Assembly (NCBI GenBank): GCA_024278565.1
Contig: JAJRSY010000032.1
Span: 1 to 14,739, forward strand
Length of the DNA: 14,739 nt
Source: Bacteroidota bacterium
Lineage (GTDB): Bacteria > Bacteroidota > Bacteroidia > Flavobacteriales > Flavobacteriaceae
Direction: 5' to 3'
In this document: one piece after another, positions 6,638 through 14,089 of the stretch
How the letters are laid out: every line of letters starts with the position of its first letter
Numbering within the stretch: position 1 is the first letter of the stretch
Notes under the pieces: model-generated
Databases searched by the model: none
Seen by the model: the letters and a program-made list of their open reading frames with translations, nothing else
Told to the model about the DNA's origin: nothing
Translations under genes and position numbers: made by a program

Positions 6638-7690
6638 TTATTTAAACCATTTTTTTGTAAAACGGGATATATCCACTTCATGAGGCAATGGGTTTTGCGC
6701 TTCTACTAATTCAAATAATTGTTCAGATACATATGGAGCGATTAAAAAACCCCGAGAACCAAAACCGTTCAGCACGTATAAATTTTCATACTCGGGATGT
6801 CTACCCACCAAAGGCCTCCTATCTACCACGGTAGGCCGCACACCAGCTACATGATCGATGATTTCATACTTACAGTGAATCAAAGCATCCAGTTTTTTCA
6901 GAATTTCAGTTTTGGCTTTTTCAGTGGGATCGTTCGTTTTGTCGTTTCGTTCGTAATTTGCGCCTATCTTATAGGTATCGTTCCCCAACGGAATACAGAA
7001 AACAGATGATTTGATACTATTGTTTTCTTTTAAATCGGGTGCTTTTATCGTTACATACTCCCCTTTAGTGCCTACTAGGGGCAAATAATTGAAATACGGA
7101 TTCTGTTTCAATCCATAGCCCTCTGCAAACACTATTTTTCGCGCTTTTATCGTTTTATAAGTAACACTACCACCATCTACCTTAAAGTAACTAAAATCAA
7201 AGTGCTCTTGCCGTAGCATATCTTTCTGAAGTAGATAGGCTTTATAACCCGATAGTAGCTTATCAGTATCAATCTTACCTGTATGAAATACTTCACCATA
7301 GCCGAACGGGGCATCGATATACTCATTTTTATTTTGATGGATCTCTAGGGATAAAAATGGTTTCAATTGTGGTTTATCTGCAGCCTCAAACCATAAATTT
7401 TGTTCTTCTATGGATGCAAACCGTCTTAAAACAGGTATTTTGCTGATCAACTTGATATCTAATCGCTCTTCTATTCGTGTATAAAAAGGTATTGCGATTT
7501 CAAGCTGTTCTTTTGCCAACCAAGCCAAAGTGAACCGCTTTAAGATAACGGGGTTATAGAATCCGCCAGCAACTTGGGATGCTTTTTGTGAATCATCGCT
7601 TATAACCTTAAAGGTCTTGCCTTTATTTTTGAGCTGCTCGCAAAATGATACTCCTGCGAGACCAAAGCCTACTACTAGATAATCTAACAT
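6638..7690 (-). CDS. DAO-family NAD(P)/FAD-dependent oxidoreductase
   Basis: This 350-residue protein begins directly with a Rossmann strand and the dinucleotide motif GFGLAG (residues 8-13), so it is cytoplasmic with FAD bound at the N-terminus. Further typical D-amino-acid-oxidase-family (PF01266) elements are ASQVAGGFYNP after the first fold, VFAEGYGL in the middle, and the C-terminal block VAGVRPTVVDRRPLVGRHP followed by NLYVLNGFGSRGF, which closes over the flavin. The length fits single-domain DAO enzymes (glycine oxidase, the MnmC C-terminal domain and similar). I cannot assign a substrate. It follows the gld cluster but is separated from it by a strong terminator and 210 bases, so it is probably a separate unit. 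The ATG at 7690 is the only start that keeps the Rossmann strand at the N-terminus. Confidence 0.88.
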   Translation of the reverse strand: MLDYLVVGFGLAGVSFCEQLKNKGKTFKVISDDSQKASQVAGGFYNPVILKRFTLAWLAKEQLEIAIPFYTRIEERLDIKLISKIPVLRRFASIEEQNLWFEAADKPQLKPFLSLEIHQNKNEYIDAPFGYGEVFHTGKIDTDKLLSGYKAYLLQKDMLRQEHFDFSYFKVDGGSVTYKTIKARKIVFAEGYGLKQNPYFNYLPLVGTKGEYVTIKAPDLKENNSIKSSVFCIPLGNDTYKIGANYERNDKTNDPTEKAKTEILKKLDALIHCKYEIIDHVAGVRPTVVDRRPLVGRHPEYENLYVLNGFGSRGFLIAPYVSEQLFELVEAQNPLPHEVDISRFTKKWFK

Positions 7691-7784
7691 ATTGTAAAGG
7701 TAGAAAAGCAGTTGCGAATTTGAAAAAATAACATTTCAGTACCAATAGATTTCTCAATAAGCAATGGAGGCATTATGGGCGAAA

Positions 7785-7818
7785 AAAAAACGCCGCATCT
7801 TTCGATACGGCGTTTTTT
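7785..7818. terminator. Rho-independent terminator ending the gldKLMN transcript
   Basis: AAAAAACGCCG (7785-7795) pairs with CGGCGTTTTTT (7808-7818). The loop can form three more pairs (ATC/GAT) past one mismatch. On the minus strand the stem is followed by nine T residues (complement of 7782-7790), a textbook terminator 83 bases beyond the gldN stop codon. It also has a six-T run on the plus strand, so it could act in both directions. Confidence 0.9.
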
Positions 7819-7900
7819 ATTTATTTCGAATTGGAAATTCTATAATATCACTATATTGCTTTTCAAGCTGCCAAATTAAATCTGGCATTGAATCAATAAA

Positions 7901-8803
7901 TCAATAACTCCACATATCTTGTTCCCTGTCCCTTATGACCTCTTTGATTCGTTTGGCCTCAAGCAACTGAAACAATGCGTTGTCAGCAATATAATCGTTG
8001 ACCTTACGGTCACCATGAACATTGTCTTCTCTATAGATGACACCATTGAACCTTCTTGCATTCAGCAACATATCAAAAGATATGGGCTGTGCAGAATTAC
8101 GTTGGTTAAAAACCTTGGCTTCATGAAGAACCTGCCTGGCACTTGGGTACCATACCCAAAAAAGTTCTACCTTGGCATCTGCGGGATCCATTGACTCATC
8201 GTCAATAAAGTTAACATCTGGTGCAACAGGGGCAATACCCAACAAACGGTATTTCAATTCTCCCTGACGCTTGTCAAAATACCACATTCCCTTAATACGG
8301 TACTCTTCGATATCAGCAGCCGAAAGTTCTCTTTCGTTGATATATTCAGCCGAAAGTTCCTCACCTGCATTTATCTGTTCGTACCCATAATCAGTAGTAT
8401 CCCTCTTCTTTAAAGTAGCTTCTAAATCACTGAAATTTCTTTTTTCGGTAAAATACGAATCTACATAAACGTCTTTGAGTTTTCCGTTTTTGATGTTCTT
8501 TATCAAAACATCGTACAACGACCTTCTGTCGACACCAATATCTATGGTGTCAGTTGGGTAGTACAGTGGAAAATTCACACGTTCATCCAAGTCAATGACT
8601 TCCCATATGGTTTTGGACCAAAGTATATCTCGATCATCAACATAACCATACTTTAAGGGAGCATCGTTATCCATAGCTTTTTGCGCTTCGGTCTTTTGAC
8701 CTATCTCTTGAGGCAACTTGGCGTTCAAGATGTTGGCTTGGGCCATGATAGACGCTGGTAGTAAACTAACAGCTCCGATTATTAAAACATTCTTCCAATT
8801 CAT
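7901..8803 (-). CDS. gldN: Gliding motility / type IX secretion protein GldN (PorN)
   Basis: The protein has 300 residues. A signal peptide (about 1-21, ending IMAQ) directs it to the periplasm. The body matches GldN/PorN: KYGYVDDRDILWSKTIWEVIDLDERVN near residues 50-75, then YPTDT, DRRSLYDVL, RIKGMWYFDKRQGELKYRLLGIAPV and a FWVWYPSARQVLHEA block. These are the recognisable features of the family, whose usual length is about 300 residues. GldN assembles with the lipoprotein GldK into rings on the periplasmic face of the outer membrane and contacts the periplasmic part of GldM, coupling the motor to T9SS secretion and gliding. It is the last gene of the cluster, 58 bases after gldM, with a strong stem-loop in that gap. 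It has no unusual features. Confidence 0.96.
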   Translation of the reverse strand: MNWKNVLIIGAVSLLPASIMAQANILNAKLPQEIGQKTEAQKAMDNDAPLKYGYVDDRDILWSKTIWEVIDLDERVNFPLYYPTDTIDIGVDRRSLYDVLIKNIKNGKLKDVYVDSYFTEKRNFSDLEATLKKRDTTDYGYEQINAGEELSAEYINERELSAADIEEYRIKGMWYFDKRQGELKYRLLGIAPVAPDVNFIDDESMDPADAKVELFWVWYPSARQVLHEAKVFNQRNSAQPISFDMLLNARRFNGVIYREDNVHGDRKVNDYIADNALFQLLEAKRIKEVIRDREQDMWSY

Positions 8804-8820
8804 TTTTATTTCAATTTAAA

Positions 8821-8852
8821 ATTACCGGGCGACAATCATGCCGCCCGGTAAT
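8821..8852 (-). promoter_or_regulatory. Intercistronic stem-loop between gldM and gldN
   Basis: ATTACCGGGCG (8821-8831) pairs perfectly with CGCCCGGTAAT (8842-8852) around a 10-base loop, giving an 11-bp GC-rich stem only 9 bases after the gldM stop codon and 17 bases before the gldN start codon. On the minus strand it is followed by TTTTAAATT, a short T tract. It could be a leaky terminator that lowers gldN expression, or an RNA-processing or stabilising element. Neither of the other two gaps in the cluster has a comparable structure. Confidence 0.7.
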
Positions 8853-8861
8853 CAATTAGTA

Positions 8862-10430
8862 CTAGTTTGTAATCTCCACAACTACCGGAGATACTTTCTT
8901 CAACTTGTAGCTTTTGTTATTTGTAATATAAGCGTTGATGTCAAAGATCTGAACAGCATCACCTCTTTTGGCTCTTTTCAAAGCTGACTTGGCCCTACTA
9001 TCCAATCTGCTGCCATTTACGTTTACTGTAGGCTGACCTGGCACTTTGAATTTAAACCCACCCACTTTAAGGTTAAGGTCAAAATCAAAGTCTTCCAACA
9101 AAGCGCCAACAGTAGAGATTTCCAGGTTTTTTCTTGGCATTTTCGCACTACCCGACTCACCTCTAATGGAACCTGAAGGTCTTGGAATATCTTTAATTCT
9201 GAATTCAGATTTAGAAGAAACCCGTTGGCCATCTGGCAAAGTACCAGAAGCTACGATAGTTACATTTCTTCCTTTTCCGGGGTTCATGATGTACTTGCTA
9301 CCTTGTCTTTTCTTAAGACCGGGTGCAGAAGCACTCACCTTGTTGTTCGGAATACCGGGTATAGAAATCGACATTGGGTTTGAAACCCCACGATAAACAA
9401 CGTTCATCTTGTCGGCAGCTATCAAAGCGGCATTTGGTTTAGAAATGGTTGCAAAAGTATTGTTTACAGGTACTTCAGTACGCTCACCATCTTGAATGAA
9501 CACTAGGTTACCTTTGATTGTATGATCACCAGGGGCACCTGCGCTTACAGTAAGTTTTACTTGACCGTCTTTGATCTCGTAATCTTTACCTTCGCTCAAT
9601 TTTCTACCATCTAGGGTCAAATTAACCTCATTTGGTCTTGTAGTGGCATCTTTACGACCCAATACAACACTACCTTTAAACTTCTCTCCAGAATAGAACG
9701 CAGATTTCTCTTGCTCTAATAAGGTAGTATAGTTGGTCATTGAAACCTCAGCACTCAATTGACCCGCCAACATTGATTTCAAGGCATCTTCTTCAGTTGA
9801 CTTGATATCAGCCTGTAAGGCAGTTAACTTTGTCAAAGACGCTACCAAAGGAAACCTTTCATAGTGATAGTTGATCCAATCGACTTTCTCACCGTTGCGA
9901 TTGGTCACCTTACCGTTTTCGTCTCCGGTCTGAAATCTAGACTTTACAGAAGATTTTACGTTTGCCATACTTTTTGGCAAAATAGCAATCACCTGTGTTC
10001 GGTAGTCATTGATTCGTTGTAAAAATTCCTTACCACCTTCTGAAAGATCATCACCAGCGAAAAATTTACCATCCAAGAAATCAGACTTATCCATTACCTG
10101 ATAGTCTTTTGGATCTTCGACACCTTCCATCATTCCGGTTTTAAGACCTTCTAAATAATCATAGTACTCTTTTGAGAGTTCTTTGATTTTCTTAGCATCT
10201 TTATAAAGAGGGCCGAATTTTTCGGTATTCTCTGATGCTTTGGTTTCCAAACCACTCAAGAACGCTAAATTGCTTTCTGTGGTCTTTGTATTGGAAGTCT
10301 CCATCTTTTCGTTCATAAGACCGAATGCGGCAAGAACTTCCTTACTCATATTTAACGCCAACATCGCTATAAAGATCAAGTACATAAGGTTGATCATCTT
10401 CTGACGTGGTGTTGCTTTTCCTGAAGCCAT
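8862..10430 (-). CDS. gldM: Gliding motility / type IX secretion motor protein GldM (PorM)
   Basis: This 522-residue protein is close to the roughly 510-520 residues usual for flavobacterial GldM. A short cytoplasmic N-terminus (MASGKATPRQK) leads into one transmembrane helix (about residues 12-37, NLMYLIFIAMLALNMSKEVLAAF). Arg9, the position known to matter for motor function in F. johnsoniae GldM, is conserved. The remainder is periplasmic: a helical first domain (to about residue 220), then beta-rich domains with KFKGSVVLGRKDATTRPNEV, GVSNPMSISIPGIPNNKV and a C-terminal domain ending VVVEITN. GldM dimers sit inside a GldL pentamer, rotate with proton flow, and pass the motion through the periplasm to GldK/GldN. 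It is 53 bases downstream of gldL and clearly co-transcribed with it. Confidence 0.97.
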   Translation of the reverse strand: MASGKATPRQKMINLMYLIFIAMLALNMSKEVLAAFGLMNEKMETSNTKTTESNLAFLSGLETKASENTEKFGPLYKDAKKIKELSKEYYDYLEGLKTGMMEGVEDPKDYQVMDKSDFLDGKFFAGDDLSEGGKEFLQRINDYRTQVIAILPKSMANVKSSVKSRFQTGDENGKVTNRNGEKVDWINYHYERFPLVASLTKLTALQADIKSTEEDALKSMLAGQLSAEVSMTNYTTLLEQEKSAFYSGEKFKGSVVLGRKDATTRPNEVNLTLDGRKLSEGKDYEIKDGQVKLTVSAGAPGDHTIKGNLVFIQDGERTEVPVNNTFATISKPNAALIAADKMNVVYRGVSNPMSISIPGIPNNKVSASAPGLKKRQGSKYIMNPGKGRNVTIVASGTLPDGQRVSSKSEFRIKDIPRPSGSIRGESGSAKMPRKNLEISTVGALLEDFDFDLNLKVGGFKFKVPGQPTVNVNGSRLDSRAKSALKRAKRGDAVQIFDINAYITNNKSYKLKKVSPVVVEITN

Positions 10431-10483
10431 ATTTTCTAATTAGATTTTAATTAATAATTGATTTGGGTTTAACTAAGTTCTAA

Positions 10484-11134
10484 TTAGTTTCTGGTCATTG
10501 CTGTTAACATACCACCGTAAACTCCGTTCAGAGAAGAAAGGTTGGTAGCCAACGACTGCATTTGATCTTTAAGGGCTGCAGCATTTTGAATTTGCTCTTC
10601 GTTTATTGAAGCTTGCTTGCTCGCACTTTCTAACTGTACCTTGTACAAACTGTTCAAAGATTCCATTTGAGAAGCGGCGTGAACCATTTCTTCAGAATAC
10701 TTACGTGTAGATTCCATTGCATCTACCGTAGGGGCGATACCTTTGGCAGCACCTTCGAAGTTTTTGATACTAGAACCAAGACTCTCCATAAGACTGGCAT
10801 CAACACCGGCCTCAGCCAATAGATTGTCCAATTTTTTAGATAAGGATGCCTCAGCTTCTTTAACCTCCAAAGCTTCGTTGCTTTTTCTGTTGGATACACC
10901 ATCGCCCAATTCTGGGTATACCAAAGACCAATCGTATTCATCATCTACTGGTTCGAACGCACTGACCGCAAAAATAAGTGCTTCTGTTATAAGACCTATC
11001 GCTAAGAGAATACCGCCGTTAAGAGGTCCTAATTCCCAGTGAAGGATCTTGAACAATGCACCAATAATTACTACTGATGCTCCAAGGCCGTAGGCCATGT
11101 TAAATAATTTTTTTGTTGATTTTGACTGTGCCAT
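10484..11134 (-). CDS. gldL: Gliding motility / type IX secretion motor protein GldL (PorL)
   Basis: The protein has 216 residues. Two transmembrane helices near the N-terminus (about 16-34 and 38-60) are followed by a cytoplasmic part with EYDWSLVYPEL and a long Ala/Ser-rich coiled-coil tail. The core FKILHWELGP and LITEALIFAVSAFEP blocks identify the family. The residues reported as important in F. johnsoniae GldL (Tyr13, Lys27, His30, Glu49) map with a constant shift of two to Tyr15, Lys29, His32 and Glu51 here, so the proton path looks intact. GldL forms the inner-membrane pentamer that surrounds GldM and converts proton motive force to rotation. It lies 97 bases after gldK; that gap holds only a small TTCCGA/TCGGAA hairpin (11191-11207). 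Confidence 0.97.
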   Translation of the reverse strand: MAQSKSTKKLFNMAYGLGASVVIIGALFKILHWELGPLNGGILLAIGLITEALIFAVSAFEPVDDEYDWSLVYPELGDGVSNRKSNEALEVKEAEASLSKKLDNLLAEAGVDASLMESLGSSIKNFEGAAKGIAPTVDAMESTRKYSEEMVHAASQMESLNSLYKVQLESASKQASINEEQIQNAAALKDQMQSLATNLSSLNGVYGGMLTAMTRN

Positions 11135-11190
11135 AATTTAAAGTTTAATTTAAGGTTTAATGTTAATAATAAGTATTTGGTTAACGTTGA

Positions 11191-11207
11191 TTCCGAACTA
11201 TTCGGAA
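11191..11207. repeat. Small hairpin in the gldK-gldL gap
   Basis: TTCCGA (11191-11196) pairs with TCGGAA (11202-11207) around a 5-base loop. It lies 24 bases beyond the gldK stop in an AT-rich gap, which also has tandem GTTTAAT motifs (11143-11164). There is no T tract, so it is not a normal terminator. It might be an RNA-processing or pausing site, or nothing. Confidence 0.3.
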
Positions 11208-11231
11208 ATTATTAATTTGGGACTTAATTTC

Positions 11232-12587
11232 TTATTGTGTTGAATCTTCTTCTCCCATGTAATCTTGTACGGTTCTAAAACCTACATAACTACGTGCTGA
11301 ATCTGCGTATTCGTAATCTCGTGTACTTACTTGTAAAAAGTAAGCAACATCTTTCCAAGACCCACCACGAATCACCTTTCTTTTGTTGCTACTATCGCCA
11401 CCGTTCGGGTTCATAGTGGATACATAGTCATATGAACTTGGATCGTAGCTTGAGTTGGTCCACTCTGATACGTTGCCCGCCATATTGTACAGGTTAAAAT
11501 CATTGGGCTCGTATGACTTGGCCTCTACTGTATACAGGGCTTGATCTGCTGCGTAATCACCTCGTTGTGGTTTGAAGTTGGCCATAAAGCAACCCGTGTC
11601 GCTTATCACATAGGGCCCACCCCATGGGTATGTTCCACCTTCGATGCCACCTCTTGCCGCATATTCCCATTCTGCTTCGGTAGGCAATCTAAATTTGTTC
11701 ACAAATTGTTTTCCTCTATCTTTCTGATCATCGTTCTTGAACTTGGTTCTCCAGTTACAAAAAGCTTTCGCCTGTTCCCAAGAGATACCTACTACCGGAT
11801 ACTCGCTATACGCATCATGCCAGAAATAATCATTGTGCATGGGTTCGTTGTACGAGTATTCGAAATCTCGGATCCAAACCGTTGTGTCAGGATAAATTTC
11901 CAACTCTTCATGTATGATGAAATCTTTTCTTCTACCTGTTTTTGAACGAGCGGCAGCTTCGATATCCATCCAACTGTATTTGTATTTTAATTTTGTCACA
12001 TCGATGGTACGTTGACCGTTGTACGATTCCTCTTCAGGAATGTACAAAGAATCCATTACCTCGGTATAATACTCATCTGGATATTCAGATACGTCCCAAA
12101 CAAGACCTTCATCAAGGTTCAAGGCCCTACCTTCAAAACCGGTTTCTCCCATTCCAGCATAATTATCCAACATATACTTATCGTACACAGATGCTTTTGT
12201 GGTATCGGCATCTTTGAATGCATACTCACCAATACCCCCATCTTCTGAACTCAAGCCCAACTCATCTGCTAAGATGGCTAATTTGGTTCTTGTAATCGAG
12301 TCTTTTACCCATTCCACAAACTGACGGTATTCGCTGTTGGTAATTTCCGTATCGTCCATATAGAAGGAACGTACGGTTACGGTCTTTGTTGGTGCGTTGA
12401 GAGTCTTGGCTTGATCTTCTTCAGATTTACCCATGATAAACGACCCTCTTGGAATGAGTTCCATTCCGTAGGGTTTTTCGGGATACCACCTTTTTCCTTG
12501 GGCTCCGACTAGCTCTCCTTTTGTTTTGGACCCACAGCTCGTGAGTAAAAAAACAAACGCTATAGATGATAACAATAGCTTCTTCAT
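11232..12587 (-). CDS. gldK: Gliding motility / type IX secretion lipoprotein GldK (PorK)
   Basis: This 451-residue outer-membrane lipoprotein has a signal peptide ending in lipobox LLTSC with lipidated Cys18. The rest is one formylglycine-generating-enzyme (SUMF1-like) fold. It shows PYGMELIPRGSFIMG near the start, FYMDDTEITNSEYRQFVEWV, then FRLPTEAEWEYAARGG, TYPWGGPYV, NLYNMAGNVSEW and KVIRGGSWKD, and ends GFRTVQDYMG. The paired cysteines that catalyse formylglycine formation are absent from the RGGSW region (it reads KDVAYFLQVSTRDYEYA), so it is structural, as known for GldK. With GldN it builds the ring under the outer membrane that links the GldLM motor to the T9SS translocon. It is the first gene of the cluster, and the 121-base gap upstream probably holds the operon promoter. 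A near match to the -7 element (TAATTTG) lies there on the minus strand, without a clear -33 box. Confidence 0.97.
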   Translation of the reverse strand: MKKLLLSSIAFVFLLTSCGSKTKGELVGAQGKRWYPEKPYGMELIPRGSFIMGKSEEDQAKTLNAPTKTVTVRSFYMDDTEITNSEYRQFVEWVKDSITRTKLAILADELGLSSEDGGIGEYAFKDADTTKASVYDKYMLDNYAGMGETGFEGRALNLDEGLVWDVSEYPDEYYTEVMDSLYIPEEESYNGQRTIDVTKLKYKYSWMDIEAAARSKTGRRKDFIIHEELEIYPDTTVWIRDFEYSYNEPMHNDYFWHDAYSEYPVVGISWEQAKAFCNWRTKFKNDDQKDRGKQFVNKFRLPTEAEWEYAARGGIEGGTYPWGGPYVISDTGCFMANFKPQRGDYAADQALYTVEAKSYEPNDFNLYNMAGNVSEWTNSSYDPSSYDYVSTMNPNGGDSSNKRKVIRGGSWKDVAYFLQVSTRDYEYADSARSYVGFRTVQDYMGEEDSTQ

Positions 12588-12708
12588 ACTTATAGGTTAA
12601 ATTTCGATTATGGTTATTAACTGAAAACTCAAATTATTTATTCTACACTCTAAAACTACGAATTGAATAAATTATTGTATCAAGCTCAATTATACTTAAA
12701 AAAACTGA

Positions 12709-13866
12709 TTAATTAAGGCCTTTCTTGTAAGCCTTGTACCACCGCTCGGGAATGATCTGATCACAAGTGTCCAAATAGTCCTTTTCGGTGCAGGGTAATA
12801 ACGTCGACGACCCTGCTTTAGTATGTGAAGTATGGATTGATGGCACCTCTACCCACCACTTTTCGGTGAAATGACTCTTATAATAGGTCAACTGCTCAAT
12901 TTCAGTAGGTACGGTGTACTTTGTAAAGTTATGGCTATGGGTATATGGAGACTCTTTTACCCTAAAATTAAAACCTTCGATAAAGTACCAAATAAGCTGC
13001 GCCATGAGCTGGCTCGACTGCAGGGTGTTCTCCATTTCGTAAACACCGAACACACTTACCTTATCACTGATACCGGCATAGCGTGAAATGGCACAGATTT
13101 CCCTGCCCGTAAACCCGTTGGGCGAAAAATTGTTTGAGACGCCCATCTCACTTGCCTTGATCGAACGGGCATCTAAACTGACCATGTGCGCATTGCGCAA
13201 AACGGGTTCTGCCAAAGAGATATCAGAAATCAAATCACCCAATCGGTAGGTATCAAAAAACAAGCGATCCATCAGATCTATTTCCTCTTGGGCAATAAAA
13301 TAGCCTTGGTACCCAATGTTCGAAAAATTAAAAAGATTGTTGGGCTTATCGGTGATGATCTTGCTCATATAAGAGTTCGAAGAAATAAGTTCATCATCCA
13401 TACCAAAATCAAAACGACTGTCTATGGCCACAATATTTATCATATCTTTAATACCATCAAAAGCCCTGTAAGCAGGATAGGTAATATCTTGTGTCGCACC
13501 TATTACAATAGGTATGACATTCTCACCTAAAAGACCGGCGACAGTTTCCTTGACCACGAAGTAAGTGTCCTCTACGGTTTCACCTTCTTCTATATTACCC
13601 ATATCAACAATCGTGGAGTTCCAATTGCCCATAAACAATTTGTACAATTGAATTCGAATTGCGGAAACATCCAATTTTTCCGGTTTTTTCTCGAAGGCAT
13701 TTCTTGACTCCTTTACACCTACTATGGCAATAGATGCTATGGCCAGTACCGGAAGGCCATCACGTACCGTATGTTTCTCTATGTTTTTTCCTAAGGCTTG
13801 AGGGGGCAATAGTTCGGTATGTGCCAAAACCTTATCTTCAATAGGTGTCAAAAAATCAAATGCCAT
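12709..13866 (-). CDS. Arginase/formimidoylglutamase-fold protein with degenerate active site
   Basis: The protein has 385 residues, somewhat longer than typical ureohydrolases (about 300-330). The fold is recognisable from VIPIVIGATQDITYPAYRA, INIVAIDSRFDFG and HMVSLDARSIKASEMG, which align with the three Mn-binding motifs GGDHS, DAHxD and SxDxDxxDP. The ligands are mostly lost. GGDHS reads GATQD (123-127, His to Gln), DAHxD reads DSRFD (149-153, His to Arg), and SxDxDxxDP reads SLDARSIKA (230-238, keeping one Asp). Automatic annotation would call it formimidoylglutamase or arginase, but binuclear Mn catalysis is unlikely. The extra C-terminal part (about 310-385) is Trp/Tyr-rich (EKWWVEVP, ERWYKAY). 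No signal peptide is present, so it is cytoplasmic. It lies 121 bases upstream of gldK on the same strand and could be co-regulated with the motor genes. Confidence 0.85.
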   Translation of the reverse strand: MAFDFLTPIEDKVLAHTELLPPQALGKNIEKHTVRDGLPVLAIASIAIVGVKESRNAFEKKPEKLDVSAIRIQLYKLFMGNWNSTIVDMGNIEEGETVEDTYFVVKETVAGLLGENVIPIVIGATQDITYPAYRAFDGIKDMINIVAIDSRFDFGMDDELISSNSYMSKIITDKPNNLFNFSNIGYQGYFIAQEEIDLMDRLFFDTYRLGDLISDISLAEPVLRNAHMVSLDARSIKASEMGVSNNFSPNGFTGREICAISRYAGISDKVSVFGVYEMENTLQSSQLMAQLIWYFIEGFNFRVKESPYTHSHNFTKYTVPTEIEQLTYYKSHFTEKWWVEVPSIHTSHTKAGSSTLLPCTEKDYLDTCDQIIPERWYKAYKKGLN

Positions 13867-13933
13867 ATTGTATATAGACTGGTTGGGTGTTATTAAAATG
13901 GCGACAGACTAGTGTTAGACCTTATATGCGCTG

Positions 13934-13981
13934 ACCTGCCTGCCGTCAGGCAGGTTTTCAGTAAGTTGACAAGCCCGCCTG
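13934..13981 (-). repeat. GC-rich palindromic repeat (REP/MITE-like), copy B
   Basis: A perfect hairpin ACCTGCCTG-CCGT-CAGGCAGGT (13934-13955) abuts a segment that on the minus strand reads CAGGCGGG, 5 bases, CAACTTAC, TGAAAA (13981 down to 13955). The same core, with one extra G, is found at 1199-1227 on the plus strand, also near a palindrome of the same sequence. The element sits between topA and the arginase-fold gene. Adjacent sequence (CCCG...CGGG, 13974-13996) can form a further weak stem. Confidence 0.75.
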
Positions 13982-14089
13982 AATGACGAAGTCGGGAAGG
14001 TCTAAACTTCTAAACCCGTTTCCAAACCCCTAAACTTATCCGTCGGTTTAATTTATGATGAATAATCACAGATGTAAGACCTGAACGTA

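Noticed and set aside
6485..6709. Plus-strand open frame of 74 codons across the intergenic region and the end of the FAD oxidoreductase
   Set aside because: Overlaps the conserved C-terminus of the oxidoreductase on the other strand and shows no domain or start signal.
11232..12587. GldK as an active formylglycine-generating enzyme
   Set aside because: The fold matches, but the catalytic cysteines are absent near the RGGSW region and the operon context defines it as GldK.
12588..12708. Consensus promoter for gldK
   Set aside because: The best -7 candidate (TAATTTG) is one base short of the consensus spacing and has no TTTG at the expected distance, so it was not listed as a feature.
13186..13530. 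Plus-strand open frame of 114 codons antisense to the arginase-fold gene, and similar antisense frames within topA, gldM, gldL, gldK and the LRR genes
   Set aside because: All lie inside well-supported minus-strand genes, lack family features and have compositions expected of antisense shadows.
13934..13955. Palindrome as a rho-independent terminator of topA
   Set aside because: No T tract follows it on the minus strand, it is more than 130 bases past the topA stop, and the same palindrome with a shared core recurs elsewhere, so a repeat element is the better explanation.
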